A stretch of 14,671 nt of DNA from Cryomorphaceae bacterium (GCA_003444795.1 DLWR01000208.1:13258-27928), one strand, 5' to 3'. Numbered from the stretch's first letter, positions 1 to 8,358 are shown. Notes: generated by a model not told the origin, from the sequence alone. Program-made: numbers and translations.

Positions 1-302
1 AGCAAGCTGTATTCCCCATCCGCGGCGTGGAACGTCACGGTTCCCAAAGGGGCGTCCATGCGACCTGTGATGCGATAAATAGCCGAGTCCTTTTGATAGC
101 GAACGGTCAAGCCCTTTGGCCACTCGACGGATTCTACTTCGGAGAGCAGATAGTCCTCCACATAGAGCTTAGTCTCCCCATCTTGAAGCTGTAAGGGGCG
201 AAACCCAAGCCCTGCATCTTCCTCACCTATGGGCAGAGAGGGGCCTCCGCAACTAGCCAGTAGTAGCGCAAGGGAGAGAGGGAGGAAGGGTTTAAGGGTC
301 AA
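1..302 (-). CDS. Lipoprotein, N-terminal part only (possible GH13 amylase-type)
   Basis: The first 100 residues of a gene that runs off the left edge. It begins with a lipoprotein signal: a lysine at position 4, a Leu/Pro-rich hydrophobic core (residues 5-16) and the lipobox LASC with the lipidated Cys18, followed by Gly-Gly. The Gly after Cys and the Ser-Leu-Pro stretch fit a surface or periplasmic lipoprotein. The frame has a TGA at 354-356 and no ATG after it, so a TTG at 302 is the best start; this is inferred, as TTG starts are uncommon. It follows the GH65 gene by 13 bases and closes the maltose operon as seen here. The visible part after the signal (residues 30-100) looks like a beta-rich domain, with a segment reading LYVEDYLL, reminiscent of N-terminal domains before the catalytic barrel of Bacteroidota GH13 alpha-amylases. 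That family call is a guess from resemblance and context, since no catalytic motif lies in the window. Confidence 0.65.
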   Translation of the reverse strand, partial: MTLKPFLPLSLALLLASCGGPSLPIGEEDAGLGFRPLQLQDGETKLYVEDYLLSEVESVEWPKGLTVRYQKDSAIYRITGRMDAPLGTVTFHAADGEYSL

Positions 303-328
303 AGGGTATAAGGGCTTAAGAGTAAAAG
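288..328. repeat. Degenerate AAGGGTTA-type tandem repeat, copy A
   Basis: Units such as AAGGGTTTAAGGGTCAAAGGG, then TATAAGGGCTTAAGAG, follow each other at 7-8 base intervals across the GH65 stop and the start of the lipoprotein. It shares the AAGGGTtA core with copies near 2645 and 11472-11606. Confidence 0.6.
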
Positions 329-2622
329 GAACTAGTAAACGCTTCGCAGCACTTCAACGTATGTGCCGTTCCGGCCACTTGGAAGGAAACATCCGGTCCG
401 TCCTTGTGGGTGACGGTGAGGCCGCCTTTGGCCACCTGGACGTGCAAGAGGGCCCCGCGCCAACGCAAATGGAAGGAAAGTCCCGTCCATTGATCAGGCA
501 AGAAGGGCTGGAAATGCAGGTCCTCGCCTACGATTTTCATGCCACCAAAGCCATAGACTACAGACATCCACGTGCCGCCCATAGCAGTGACATGGAGACC
601 TTGGTAGACTTCGTGGTTGTAGTCGTCCAAATCCAAACGTGCCGTGCGCAAATACAGCTCATAGGCCTTCTTTTTATAGCCCAGACGGCTGGCGAGCACG
701 GTGTGTACACAGGGACTCAGGGAGCTTTCGTGAACGGTTAAAGGTTCGTAGAAATCAAAGTGGCGCTTGAGAACGTCTAAGTCGGTGCGGTCTTCGAAGA
801 AGAACATGCCCTGAAGGGTGTCGGCTTGCTTGATGTAGCACGAACGCAATATGCGGTCCCAGCTCCATTTCTGGTTAATTGGGCGCTGTGCGGGGTCGAG
901 TTCATTGACCGGGATGAGCTCTTTGTCCAGGAAGCCGTCCTGCTGGAGAAAGATTTGGTGCTCCTCGCTGTAGGGGTAGTAGAAATTTTCGCGGATAGCC
1001 TCCCACTGTTCGATTTCGTCGCTGTCCAATTGGAGTTTTGCGAGGAGTTCTGCATAGTCGGCGGGCTGTTCGGCCGCCAACCACTGCGCGCATTCCGCGG
1101 CATATTCCAAGCACCACGCCGCCATGAAGTTGGTGTAGTAGTTGTTGTTGACGTTGTTCTCGTATTCGTTGGGTCCCGTCACACCAAGGATGACAAACTT
1201 TTCTTGGGCGTCGCTCCAGTTGACGCGCTGTGCCCAGAATCGCGCAATGGCAACGAGGACTTCCAGGCCACCTTCTGCCAGGTAGCTGCGGTCTTGCGTG
1301 TGGCGGATGTAGTTGTAGATGCCGTAGGCGATGGCGCCATTTCGGTGGATTTCCTCAAAGGTGATTTCCCATTCGTTGTGGCATTCTTCCCCATTCATGG
1401 TGACCATGGGGTAGAGGGCTGCGCCATCGGTAAAACCCAGCTTCTCCGCGTTTTCAATGGCTTTGCCAAGCTGCTTGTAGCGGTAGACTAGGAGGTTTTT
1501 GGCCACCGATTGGTCGGTGGAGGCCATGTAGAAGGGCAGGCAGTAGGCTTCTGTATCCCAATAGGTGGAACCGCCGTATTTCTCGCCGGTGAAGCCTTTG
1601 GGGCCGATGTTCAAGCGGGCATCTACCCCCGTAAAGGTTTGCAACAGGTGGAAGATGTTAAAGCGAATGCCTTGCTGTGCGGAGACATCGCCGTCAATCT
1701 GAATATCCGCTAATTCCCACTTGGCCACCCAAGCGCTAGTGTGGGCGTTGCGAAGGACTTCGTAGCCTTTAGTAGCAGCCTGCTGAGCCTGTTCTTCGGC
1801 ACGTGCCACCACGGCTTCAGGGGCCGCATTGAGGCTGTTGACGACGCCGACATACTTGAGGACCTGAATGGACTGTCCCGCTTGGAGGGAGGCTGAATAC
1901 AGGCTCTCCACGTAGCCTTCGCGGCTAGAAGCGGTGCCGGATAAGGCTTGACCTCCCGCGTGAACAACGGTCTGCATGGCAGCAGCCACATGGAAATCCA
2001 ATTTCTTGGTTTTTGCGTGCACGTGGCCTTGACCCGCGGAGGATGCATGGCCTTGCTGGGCCCAAAACGTTTCCTCCCAGTTGGCGTCGGAATTCACCAC
2101 GTTAAAGTCCAAGTAGGGGGCAACTTCAACCTTGGCAGCATCCTCCGCAGTGACCGTATAGGAAATGGCGGCCACCTCGTCGTCTACGATGCTCAGGAAT
2201 CGCTCTGCTTCGACGCTTACGCTCATGCCATTGGCCAAAGTAGCGGTGAAGGTTCGACGCAATAGGCCTTGCTGCATGTCTAACTCGCGGTGGAAGCGAG
2301 ACACCGTTGTGGCCTTGGCTAGGTCCAGAACTTCGCCGTTGATGCGGACGTGAATGCCAATGAAATTGACGGCATTGAGGACTTTTGCGAAGTACTCGGG
2401 GTAGCCATTTTTCCACCAACCCACTTTGGTCTTGTCTGGATAGTATACGCCAGCGATGTAAGTGCCTTGCAAATGTTTTCCGGCGAATCCTTCTTCGTTG
2501 TTGGCGCGCTGACCCATGCGGCCGTTGCCCAAAGCAAAGAGGGATTCAGAGAGAATTTGGTGTTCGGGATTCCAGGAGGATTCCGTCAGTTTCCAGGGGT
2601 GGGGGTCAATGTTCGGTTTCAT
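316..2622 (-). CDS. GH65 glycoside phosphorylase, probably maltose phosphorylase
   Basis: A 768-residue GH65 enzyme of normal family length. GH65 phosphorylases split alpha-glucobioses with inorganic phosphate, inverting the anomer to give beta-glucose-1-phosphate plus glucose. Seen in the protein: an N-terminal domain (about 1-270) opening with the family-like ISES-type segment ILSESLFALGNGRMG; the (alpha/alpha)6 barrel from about 310; WDTE at 355-358; the block GVTGPNEYE at 480-488 whose Glu486 matches the catalytic general acid; Lys598-Gln599 in KQADTLQGM; and HESSLS at 631-636, which corresponds to the phosphate-binding His/Ser-Ser. A C-terminal beta domain ends the protein. No signal peptide is seen, so it acts in the cytoplasm. 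It lies 28 bases after pgmB, the standard partner that consumes beta-glucose-1-phosphate. Maltose is the most likely substrate from N-terminal resemblance to maltose phosphorylases and from the permease type; trehalose, kojibiose or nigerose phosphorylase activity cannot be excluded by eye. Confidence 0.93.
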   Translation of the reverse strand: MKPNIDPHPWKLTESSWNPEHQILSESLFALGNGRMGQRANNEEGFAGKHLQGTYIAGVYYPDKTKVGWWKNGYPEYFAKVLNAVNFIGIHVRINGEVLDLAKATTVSRFHRELDMQQGLLRRTFTATLANGMSVSVEAERFLSIVDDEVAAISYTVTAEDAAKVEVAPYLDFNVVNSDANWEETFWAQQGHASSAGQGHVHAKTKKLDFHVAAAMQTVVHAGGQALSGTASSREGYVESLYSASLQAGQSIQVLKYVGVVNSLNAAPEAVVARAEEQAQQAATKGYEVLRNAHTSAWVAKWELADIQIDGDVSAQQGIRFNIFHLLQTFTGVDARLNIGPKGFTGEKYGGSTYWDTEAYCLPFYMASTDQSVAKNLLVYRYKQLGKAIENAEKLGFTDGAALYPMVTMNGEECHNEWEITFEEIHRNGAIAYGIYNYIRHTQDRSYLAEGGLEVLVAIARFWAQRVNWSDAQEKFVILGVTGPNEYENNVNNNYYTNFMAAWCLEYAAECAQWLAAEQPADYAELLAKLQLDSDEIEQWEAIRENFYYPYSEEHQIFLQQDGFLDKELIPVNELDPAQRPINQKWSWDRILRSCYIKQADTLQGMFFFEDRTDLDVLKRHFDFYEPLTVHESSLSPCVHTVLASRLGYKKKAYELYLRTARLDLDDYNHEVYQGLHVTAMGGTWMSVVYGFGGMKIVGEDLHFQPFLPDQWTGLSFHLRWRGALLHVQVAKGGLTVTHKDGPDVSFQVAGTAHTLKCCEAFTSSFYS

Positions 2623-2644
2623 GCGGGTTGGGGCACAAAAATTT

Positions 2645-2656
2645 CAAGGGTTAAAG
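2645..2656. repeat. AAGGGTTA-type repeat, short copy B
   Basis: CAAGGGTTAAAG, a single unit plus part of a second, at the pgmB-GH65 junction. The pgmB stop codon is formed by it. Short enough to be chance alone, but it sits at a gene end like the others. Confidence 0.4.
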
Positions 2657-3301
2657 AGCCAAAAGAGCCGACGTCGGATCTGGAATCTCATTAAAGCTTT
2701 GGATAACGCGGTGGGCACGTCCCAATACATCAGGATGGCCGATGCCGATACAGCGCATACCACCGGCTAGTGCGGCTTCTACACCCGCCTCGGCATCTTC
2801 AAATACGCAGCAGGCATCTGGGGAGAGCCCTAAGCGCCTGGCACCTTCTAAAAAGACCTCGGGATTGGGCTTGGACGCGGTTACCACAGTGCCGTCCACG
2901 ATGGCGTCAAAGGCAGACAGTAAGCCGATGCGCTCGAGAATAGGCACGGCGTTTTTGGAGGCGGAACCTAAGGCAATTTGTAGGCCTTGGGCACGCGCTT
3001 CTCCGAGGAAATTCGCCACACCGGGTAAGATTTCTTCGGGCCCCATTTGGGAAATGCACTCCAGGTACCAGGTATTTTTCTGGTCCATCCAATGCTGCTT
3101 TTCTTCCGGGGTGAGGGATACCTTCCCCCATGCGAGAATGCGCTCCAAGGATTCCACCCTGGAAATGCCCTTAAGTTGCTCGTTTTCCTCGTGGCCAAAG
3201 TGGATACCTAAAGCGAAGGCCATGCGCTGCCAAGCGATAAAATGGTATTTGGCGGTGTCTACAATGACGCCGTCCAAGTCAAAAAGCAATCCGCGGATCA
3301 T
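2651..3301 (-). CDS. pgmB: Beta-phosphoglucomutase
   Basis: Converts beta-glucose-1-phosphate to glucose-6-phosphate in the cytoplasm through a phospho-aspartate. It is a HAD-superfamily protein of 216 residues, the usual size. Residues line up closely with the Lactococcus enzyme: nucleophile Asp8 and acid/base Asp10 in FDLDGVIVDT; His20; the cap-domain segment LKGISRVESL (43-52) that contacts the hexose phosphate; GSASKN at 112-117; Lys144 in SKPNPEVF; and Glu168-Asp169 in the Mg site FEDAEAG. The ATG at 3301 is chosen because it puts the first HAD motif at the canonical position; the frame is open 37 codons further upstream, but that part is the antisense-frame tail of the kinase gene. The ATG overlaps the kinase stop as ATGA, indicating translational coupling. 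The TAA stop lies inside a copy of the AAGGGTTA-type repeat. Confidence 0.95.
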   Translation of the reverse strand: MIRGLLFDLDGVIVDTAKYHFIAWQRMAFALGIHFGHEENEQLKGISRVESLERILAWGKVSLTPEEKQHWMDQKNTWYLECISQMGPEEILPGVANFLGEARAQGLQIALGSASKNAVPILERIGLLSAFDAIVDGTVVTASKPNPEVFLEGARRLGLSPDACCVFEDAEAGVEAALAGGMRCIGIGHPDVLGRAHRVIQSFNEIPDPTSALLAL

Positions 3302-4176
3302 GCGCTGGCGGCCTTGTCCAGGACGCGGAGCACGTTGAGGTGGTATTCCACCAGTCGGTTGACCGGCTTGGCTTGTGTACGTCCGTAGGTGATGCCTTTG
3401 CGTTGGCAGCAATCCTTCAGAATGAATTCGAAGGCTTTGGCGACGGAGCCCACAAAGTTGGCAGGCGCGCCTTTGCGGGCTTCTTCAAAACAGAGGACGT
3501 GGATGTCCAAAAATTTCTCAAATCCATCGCGGACAATGGCTTGGATGTAAGGACTATCTGAATGATCTCCCGCAAAGCGCGAAAACGATGCGAGGTATAC
3601 GTTGGCGTGCGGCTGATGGTAAACGTGGTGGAAGATTTCGTCTTTGTCCGAATTGTATTGCTTCTCAAAGGCCAACAGCAACTCAGTTGGCATGCGCTTG
3701 TAGATGAAATCAGTCACTAAACGCTTTCCAATGAAACTTGCAGAACCTTCGTCACCAAGCACATAAGCTAGCGCTGGAACTTCTTCACGGATATTCTGCC
3801 CGTCAAAATAGCAAGAGTTAGAACCCGTCCCAAGGATGCACGCCACGTGCGGAACACCGTCAAACGTGGCGTAGGCCGCCGCCTTCAGGTCGTGATCCAC
3901 ATGGACGCTGGCCTGCTTAAAGACCGCTACCAAGCCATTCTTGATCACATTGTTGAGCTTGTCAGAAGAACAACCTGCCCCATAGAACCACACTTGGCTT
4001 ACTTGCGAAGCAAAGTCAGGAATCTCGGGGTGATTGTTCAAGACTTGCTCGACCGTGGCCGATGAGTGGAAATATGGGTTAAATCCCATGATGGACCAGC
4101 GCTTGACTTCGTGGCCTTGGGTATCCAGTAAAATCCAATCGGCCTTCGTAGAGCCGCTTTCAACAATGATGATCAT
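3298..4176 (-). CDS. BadF/BadG-family sugar kinase (N-acetylglucosamine/glucose kinase type)
   Basis: A 292-residue ASKHA-fold kinase of the BadF/BadG/BcrA/BcrD family, to which N-acetylglucosamine and glucosamine kinases belong. Visible motifs are the phosphate-1 loop ESGSTKADW (6-14), GAGC near 67, the HVDHDLKAAA block (92-101) carrying the likely catalytic Asp96, the phosphate-2 loop LGTGSNS (115-121), and YVLGDEGSASFIGK (138-151), a hallmark of this kinase group. No membrane segment or signal peptide. It sits between gapA (16 bases upstream) and pgmB (ATGA overlap downstream). Since the GH65 enzyme releases free glucose and no other hexokinase is seen here, I infer it phosphorylates glucose to glucose-6-phosphate. 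Family members are often annotated for amino sugars, so GlcNAc or glucosamine remains an alternative substrate. Confidence 0.85.
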   Translation of the reverse strand: MIIIVESGSTKADWILLDTQGHEVKRWSIMGFNPYFHSSATVEQVLNNHPEIPDFASQVSQVWFYGAGCSSDKLNNVIKNGLVAVFKQASVHVDHDLKAAAYATFDGVPHVACILGTGSNSCYFDGQNIREEVPALAYVLGDEGSASFIGKRLVTDFIYKRMPTELLLAFEKQYNSDKDEIFHHVYHQPHANVYLASFSRFAGDHSDSPYIQAIVRDGFEKFLDIHVLCFEEARKGAPANFVGSVAKAFEFILKDCCQRKGITYGRTQAKPVNRLVEYHLNVLRVLDKAASA

Positions 4177-4192
4177 AGGGTAGTCGGGATGA

Positions 4193-5200
<1,008 letters not shown>

Positions 5201-6172
5201 TTAAATAGATAGAATTTTTGAAATCCGATGGAGTTCCATGTCCAACGGAGCTTTGTTGTAGATCGCTTGCTGGAGGAAGGTCTGAGTTAGCTGGCCATTG
5301 ACCAAACCTACCATGATGTCCGTTTTTCCATTCAGCAAGGACTCAACTGCAGCGACGCCCAACAGGCTCGCATTTACGCGGTCTAAAGCGCTAGGTGAAC
5401 CACCGCGCTGGATGTGTCCAAGAATGGTCACTTTGATGTCCAACTCCGGATAGCGTTGCCCGAGCATTTTGGCGAGGTCAAAAGGCTTTCCCAAACGATT
5501 GCCTTCCGCAACGACAATAATGTTGCTGGTTTTCTTGTTTTCTGCGCCTCGATTGATCGATTCGTAGAGATCCTCCATGGAGGTGTTTTTTTCCGGAAGG
5601 ATGATGTCTAAGGCGCCTGTTGCCACCCCAGTGCTCAAAGCGATGAATCCCGCATCGCGGCCCATCACTTCTACAATAAACATTCGGTTGTGGCTGTTGG
5701 CCGTATCCCGAATCTTGTCAATGCACTCGACGACCGTGTTGGTGGCAGTATCGTAGCCAATGGTGTAGTCCGTGCCAAACAAGTCGTTGTCAATGGTTCC
5801 AGGCAGGCCGACCACCGCAATACCATGTTCCTCATGGAGCAAATGGGCCCCAGTAAAGGTTCCATCCCCGCCAATGACGACTAGTCCGTCGATGCCGCGG
5901 TCTTTTAACTGCTTTGCGGCCTTGGCCCGACCCTCAGGGGTGCGGAACTCCGCAGATCGAGCGGATTTCAGCATGGTGCCGCCTTGAGACAGGATGTTTT
6001 TGACGCTTTTGGAGTTCAGCGATTCAAATTCTCCCTCAATCAATCCGTCGTATCCACGGTACACGCCAAAAACTTCTTTTTTGTAGAAAACCCCCGCCCG
6101 AACCACCGCGCGAATCGCGGCGTTCATGCCCGGGGCATCCCCTCCAGAAGTGAGTACGGCAATGCTTTTCAC
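5201..6172 (-). CDS. pfkA: 6-phosphofructokinase, ATP-dependent
   Basis: Phosphorylates fructose-6-phosphate to fructose-1,6-bisphosphate. At 323 residues it matches bacterial PfkA. Motifs: TSGGDAPGMNAAIR (8-21) for ATP binding, GGDGT at 101-105, where the second Gly marks ATP rather than pyrophosphate use, PGTIDND (124-130) with catalytic base Asp128, and MGRDAG (170-175), GGSPSALDR further on. Start: the codon at 6172 is GTG; an in-frame TGA lies about 24 bases upstream with no ATG between, and the product then begins exactly where the family does, so GTG is well supported. First gene of the leftward maltose/glycolysis unit, with a predicted promoter and palindrome just upstream, which suggests control by the divergent Nudix-type regulator. 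Confidence 0.96.
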   Translation of the reverse strand: MKSIAVLTSGGDAPGMNAAIRAVVRAGVFYKKEVFGVYRGYDGLIEGEFESLNSKSVKNILSQGGTMLKSARSAEFRTPEGRAKAAKQLKDRGIDGLVVIGGDGTFTGAHLLHEEHGIAVVGLPGTIDNDLFGTDYTIGYDTATNTVVECIDKIRDTANSHNRMFIVEVMGRDAGFIALSTGVATGALDIILPEKNTSMEDLYESINRGAENKKTSNIIVVAEGNRLGKPFDLAKMLGQRYPELDIKVTILGHIQRGGSPSALDRVNASLLGVAAVESLLNGKTDIMVGLVNGQLTQTFLQQAIYNKAPLDMELHRISKILSI

Positions 6173-6197
6173 GCGCTTTAGTGGAAAAAGTAGCCTT

Positions 6198-6205
6198 CAA
6201 AGATA
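6198..6205 (-). promoter_or_regulatory. Predicted -7 element of the pfkA operon promoter
   Basis: On the minus strand the bases read TATCTTTG, an exact match to the Bacteroidetes TAnnTTTG element. A TTG at 6223-6221 could be the upstream box; the 15-base spacing is shorter than typical. Transcription would start near 6190, leaving a leader of about 20 nt before the GTG. Inferred from consensus only. Confidence 0.5.
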
Positions 6206-6222
6206 GTGTATAAATTACACCA
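6204..6222. promoter_or_regulatory. Operator-like inverted repeat 1 (pfkA side)
   Basis: TAGTGTA-taaat-TACACCA: the inner 5-base arms GTGTA/TACAC (6206-6220) are perfect and one flanking pair also matches. The palindrome fills the space between the candidate upstream box and the TATCTTTG of the pfkA promoter, so a bound protein would block or control it. A matching site lies 55 bases away (centre to centre) on the other promoter. The divergent Nudix-type regulator is the natural candidate ligand. Confidence 0.6.
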
Positions 6223-6258
6223 ACTTGTTTTTTAGGTAAAACTAATAGCCAATTAAGA

Positions 6259-6277
6259 AAGTGTAGTATTTACATTT
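6259..6277. promoter_or_regulatory. Operator-like inverted repeat 2 (regulator side)
   Basis: AAGTGTA-gtatt-TACATTT: arms match at 6 of 7 pairs, with the same half-site and the same 5-base spacer as repeat 1. It overlaps the predicted TACATTTG promoter element of the regulator gene, which suggests autoregulation. Confidence 0.55.
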
Positions 6278-6278
6278 G
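6271..6278 (+). promoter_or_regulatory. Predicted -7 element of the regulator-permease promoter
   Basis: TACATTTG matches TAnnTTTG exactly, 10 bases before the ATG at 6289. The transcript would have a very short leader of about five bases. No clear upstream TTG box is seen at the expected distance, so this is tentative. Confidence 0.4.
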
Positions 6279-6288
6279 TCATTACCCT

Positions 6289-6975
6289 ATGATTAATCCA
6301 AACGTATCCGTAGACTGCGTCGTCTTTGGCTTTGACGGCCAAAACCTCAACGTTCTGCTTATTGAGCAGAAGGACGTGGGACAGCTCCGCCGCTTTGCCC
6401 TCCCAGGCGATCACCTGAGTGACAATGAAGACCTTGATCAGGCCGCAGCCCGTGTGTTGAAGGAGCTCACAAGCCTCAGTGGCTTGTACCTCAAGCAAAG
6501 TGGAGCCTTTGGCGATCCCAACCGTGTAAAGAATATTAAAGACTTACCTTGGTTGCAAAGTAACCGGAGCAACCCACAAGCACGTGTTATTACGATTGCC
6601 TACTATGCCTTGGTCAAAATGGAGGACTTCAATCCATCGGCTTCCAGTTTTGCAGAGCGAGTTTTCTGGCACGACGTAAACAGCTTCCCAGAACTGGCTT
6701 TCGATCACAGCGATATTGTCAAAGCAGCCCTGGACGTGTTGCGTCGCGAACTCGCGGAACTCCGCGTAGGTCATGAGCTTCTCCCCGAAAAATTCACCCT
6801 GACCCAAATGCAGGCGCTCTACGAAGCCATCCTCAACTCGTCTTTTGACAAGCGGAACTTTCGAAAGAAAGCCATGAACGATCAGTGGGTCATTCCCTTG
6901 GAAGAAAAACAAACGGGTGTACTGCACAAGCCTGCCCGCTTGTACACCTGGAACAAGAGCCGGGCAGGTATTTAA
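6289..6975 (+). CDS. Nudix-fold transcriptional regulator (NrtR/AraR-like)
   Basis: A 228-residue protein with an N-terminal Nudix-like domain (about 5-150) and a C-terminal winged-helix domain (about 165-228), the architecture of NrtR-family regulators; in Bacteroidota such proteins include the arabinose regulator AraR. The Nudix box (from Gly40, with Glu47, Arg55, Glu59) has lost two of the three acidic positions of the REUXEE core (Val56 and Leu60), so hydrolase activity is unlikely and the domain probably senses a ligand. The wing region FTLTQMQALYEAIL (169-182) followed by DKRNFRKK resembles the DNA-binding domain of the family. It is divergent from the pfkA-maltose operon and 12 bases ahead of the permease gene, which points to a local sugar-responsive regulator. 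The effector is unknown; a sugar or sugar phosphate from maltose breakdown is the likely guess. Confidence 0.85.
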   Translation: MINPNVSVDCVVFGFDGQNLNVLLIEQKDVGQLRRFALPGDHLSDNEDLDQAAARVLKELTSLSGLYLKQSGAFGDPNRVKNIKDLPWLQSNRSNPQARVITIAYYALVKMEDFNPSASSFAERVFWHDVNSFPELAFDHSDIVKAALDVLRRELAELRVGHELLPEKFTLTQMQALYEAILNSSFDKRNFRKKAMNDQWVIPLEEKQTGVLHKPARLYTWNKSRAGI

Positions 6976-6987
6976 TTAGCGCTTGGC

Positions 6988-8289
6988 ATGAGCACATGGT
7001 CGAAGCCCAGATTGAATTTCTGGCAAATCTGGAACATGAGTTTTGGCTTTTTGGGCATTCAGTTTGGCTGGTCTCTGCAAATGGCCAACATGAGTCCCAT
7101 CTATAAATCTCTCGGCGCGGATGCCGACAGCATCCCCATGCTCTGGTTGGCCGCCCCCATGACGGGTTTGTTGGTCCAACCGGTAATTGGGTATTGGTCC
7201 GATCGGACTTGGACGCCGCTGGGACGCCGTCGCCCCTACTTTTTGGTGGGCGCTATTTTGGCTTCTTTGGCCCTCTTCTTCATGCCGCAGAGTTCCACGC
7301 TATGGATGGCCGCGGGATTGTTGTGGATTTTGGATGCATCCATCAACATTTCCATGGAGCCCTTCCGCGCTTTTGTGGTGGACATGCTTCCCGAAGAACA
7401 ACACAGTCGAGGCTTCACGTTCCAAAGCTTCATGATTGGTGTTGGCTCCGTCGTGGCCTCAGCCTTGCCTTGGATGATGAGCAACTGGTTCAATGTCAGT
7501 GATCCGGAAGGCTACACGGGGATTCCCACGTCCGTTGTTTACAGCTTCTATGCGGGTGCGGTAGTGCTGCTTTTGGCGGTGCTTTACACGGTGTTTACGA
7601 CTAAGCCCTACCCGCCGGCGGATATGGCGGCCTTCAAAGAATTGCAGGCTAAATCGTCCATTCGCGACATGTTTCACGAGATTTTTGGCTCCATTCGGCA
7701 CATGCCCAAAGTGATGCGCCAAGTCGCGCTCGTCCAGTTTTTTACGTGGCCCGGCCTCTTCCTCATGTGGTTCTACTACAGCCCTGCTGTGGCCGAAAAC
7801 ATCTTCCACGCCGCTCCAAACACCCCAGAATATGCCCAAGGGGTGGAATTTGCCGGCTTGACTTTGTCGTATTACAACCTCATCACCTTCCTATTCGCCT
7901 TTGGCATTGGAAGTTTAGCGGTGAAGTTGGGAAATCAAATGACGCACTTCCTCTGCTTGGCCGCCGGGGCGATTGGCTTGTTTAGCTTGAGCTGGATTGA
8001 GAACCCCAACATGCTCTTCCTCTCCATGACCGGCGTGGGCATCGCTTGGGCCTCCATCCTTTCCATGCCTTATGCCATGTTTGCGGGCACCTTGCCCAAA
8101 GACAAGATTGGCATGTACATGGGCATCTTCAATTTCTTTATTGTTTTGCCTGAAATCATTGCCGCGCTCGGCTTTGGATGGATCATGAAGAATGTATTGG
8201 GCAACGACCAAATTCTCGCTGTGGCCCTCGGCGGTGGCCTTATGCTCTTTGCTGGCCTCTTGTCATTGCGCGTCGGTAAAAACGCTTAA
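6988..8289 (+). CDS. MFS sugar permease, SLC45/GPH type (probable maltose importer)
   Basis: A 433-residue inner-membrane transporter with about 12 hydrophobic segments (for example 12-33, 48-68, 84-100, 104-123, 146-165, 184-203, 248-264, 291-312, 318-335, 343-364, 378-398, 408-427). The loop after the second segment holds GYWSDRTWTPLGRRRPY (68-84), the charged motif of proton-coupled SLC45/GPH sugar symporters. The second-half loop is short. The NFWQIWNMSFGF opening is typical of Bacteroidota permeases found beside GH65 and pgmB genes. It begins 12 bases after the regulator gene and ends just before a strong terminator. Maltose or another disaccharide is the inferred substrate, on the basis of the neighbouring phosphorylase. 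I found no SusC/SusD genes in the window, though these may lie beyond the left edge. Confidence 0.85.
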   Translation: MSTWSKPRLNFWQIWNMSFGFLGIQFGWSLQMANMSPIYKSLGADADSIPMLWLAAPMTGLLVQPVIGYWSDRTWTPLGRRRPYFLVGAILASLALFFMPQSSTLWMAAGLLWILDASINISMEPFRAFVVDMLPEEQHSRGFTFQSFMIGVGSVVASALPWMMSNWFNVSDPEGYTGIPTSVVYSFYAGAVVLLLAVLYTVFTTKPYPPADMAAFKELQAKSSIRDMFHEIFGSIRHMPKVMRQVALVQFFTWPGLFLMWFYYSPAVAENIFHAAPNTPEYAQGVEFAGLTLSYYNLITFLFAFGIGSLAVKLGNQMTHFLCLAAGAIGLFSLSWIENPNMLFLSMTGVGIAWASILSMPYAMFAGTLPKDKIGMYMGIFNFFIVLPEIIAALGFGWIMKNVLGNDQILAVALGGGLMLFAGLLSLRVGKNA

Positions 8290-8310
8290 GAATGCGCAGC
8301 TGAAAATGCA

Positions 8311-8339
8311 AAAGGGCGGCCCAGCGGGCCGCCCTTTTT
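8311..8339. terminator. Bidirectional rho-independent terminator
   Basis: A perfect 12-bp stem (8311-8322 with 8326-8337) with loop AGC, rich in GC and flanked by A and T runs on both sides. It lies between the convergent permease and cold-shock genes and can stop transcription from either. Confidence 0.93.
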
Positions 8340-8358
8340 ATGTTGGAAATCGAGTGTA

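Noticed and set aside
826..1491. Long plus-strand open frame opposite the GH65 gene
   Set aside because: Complementary-strand shadow; low-complexity Val-rich translation with no domain and opposite a well-supported enzyme.
3302..3412. 37-codon upstream extension of pgmB
   Set aside because: It lies inside the kinase gene in another frame, and the ATG at 3301 places the HAD motif at the canonical residue 8 with an ATGA overlap.
5201..6172. Pyrophosphate-dependent phosphofructokinase
   Set aside because: The GGDGT and PGTIDND motifs carry the residues of ATP-dependent enzymes, not the Asp and Lys of PPi-type enzymes.
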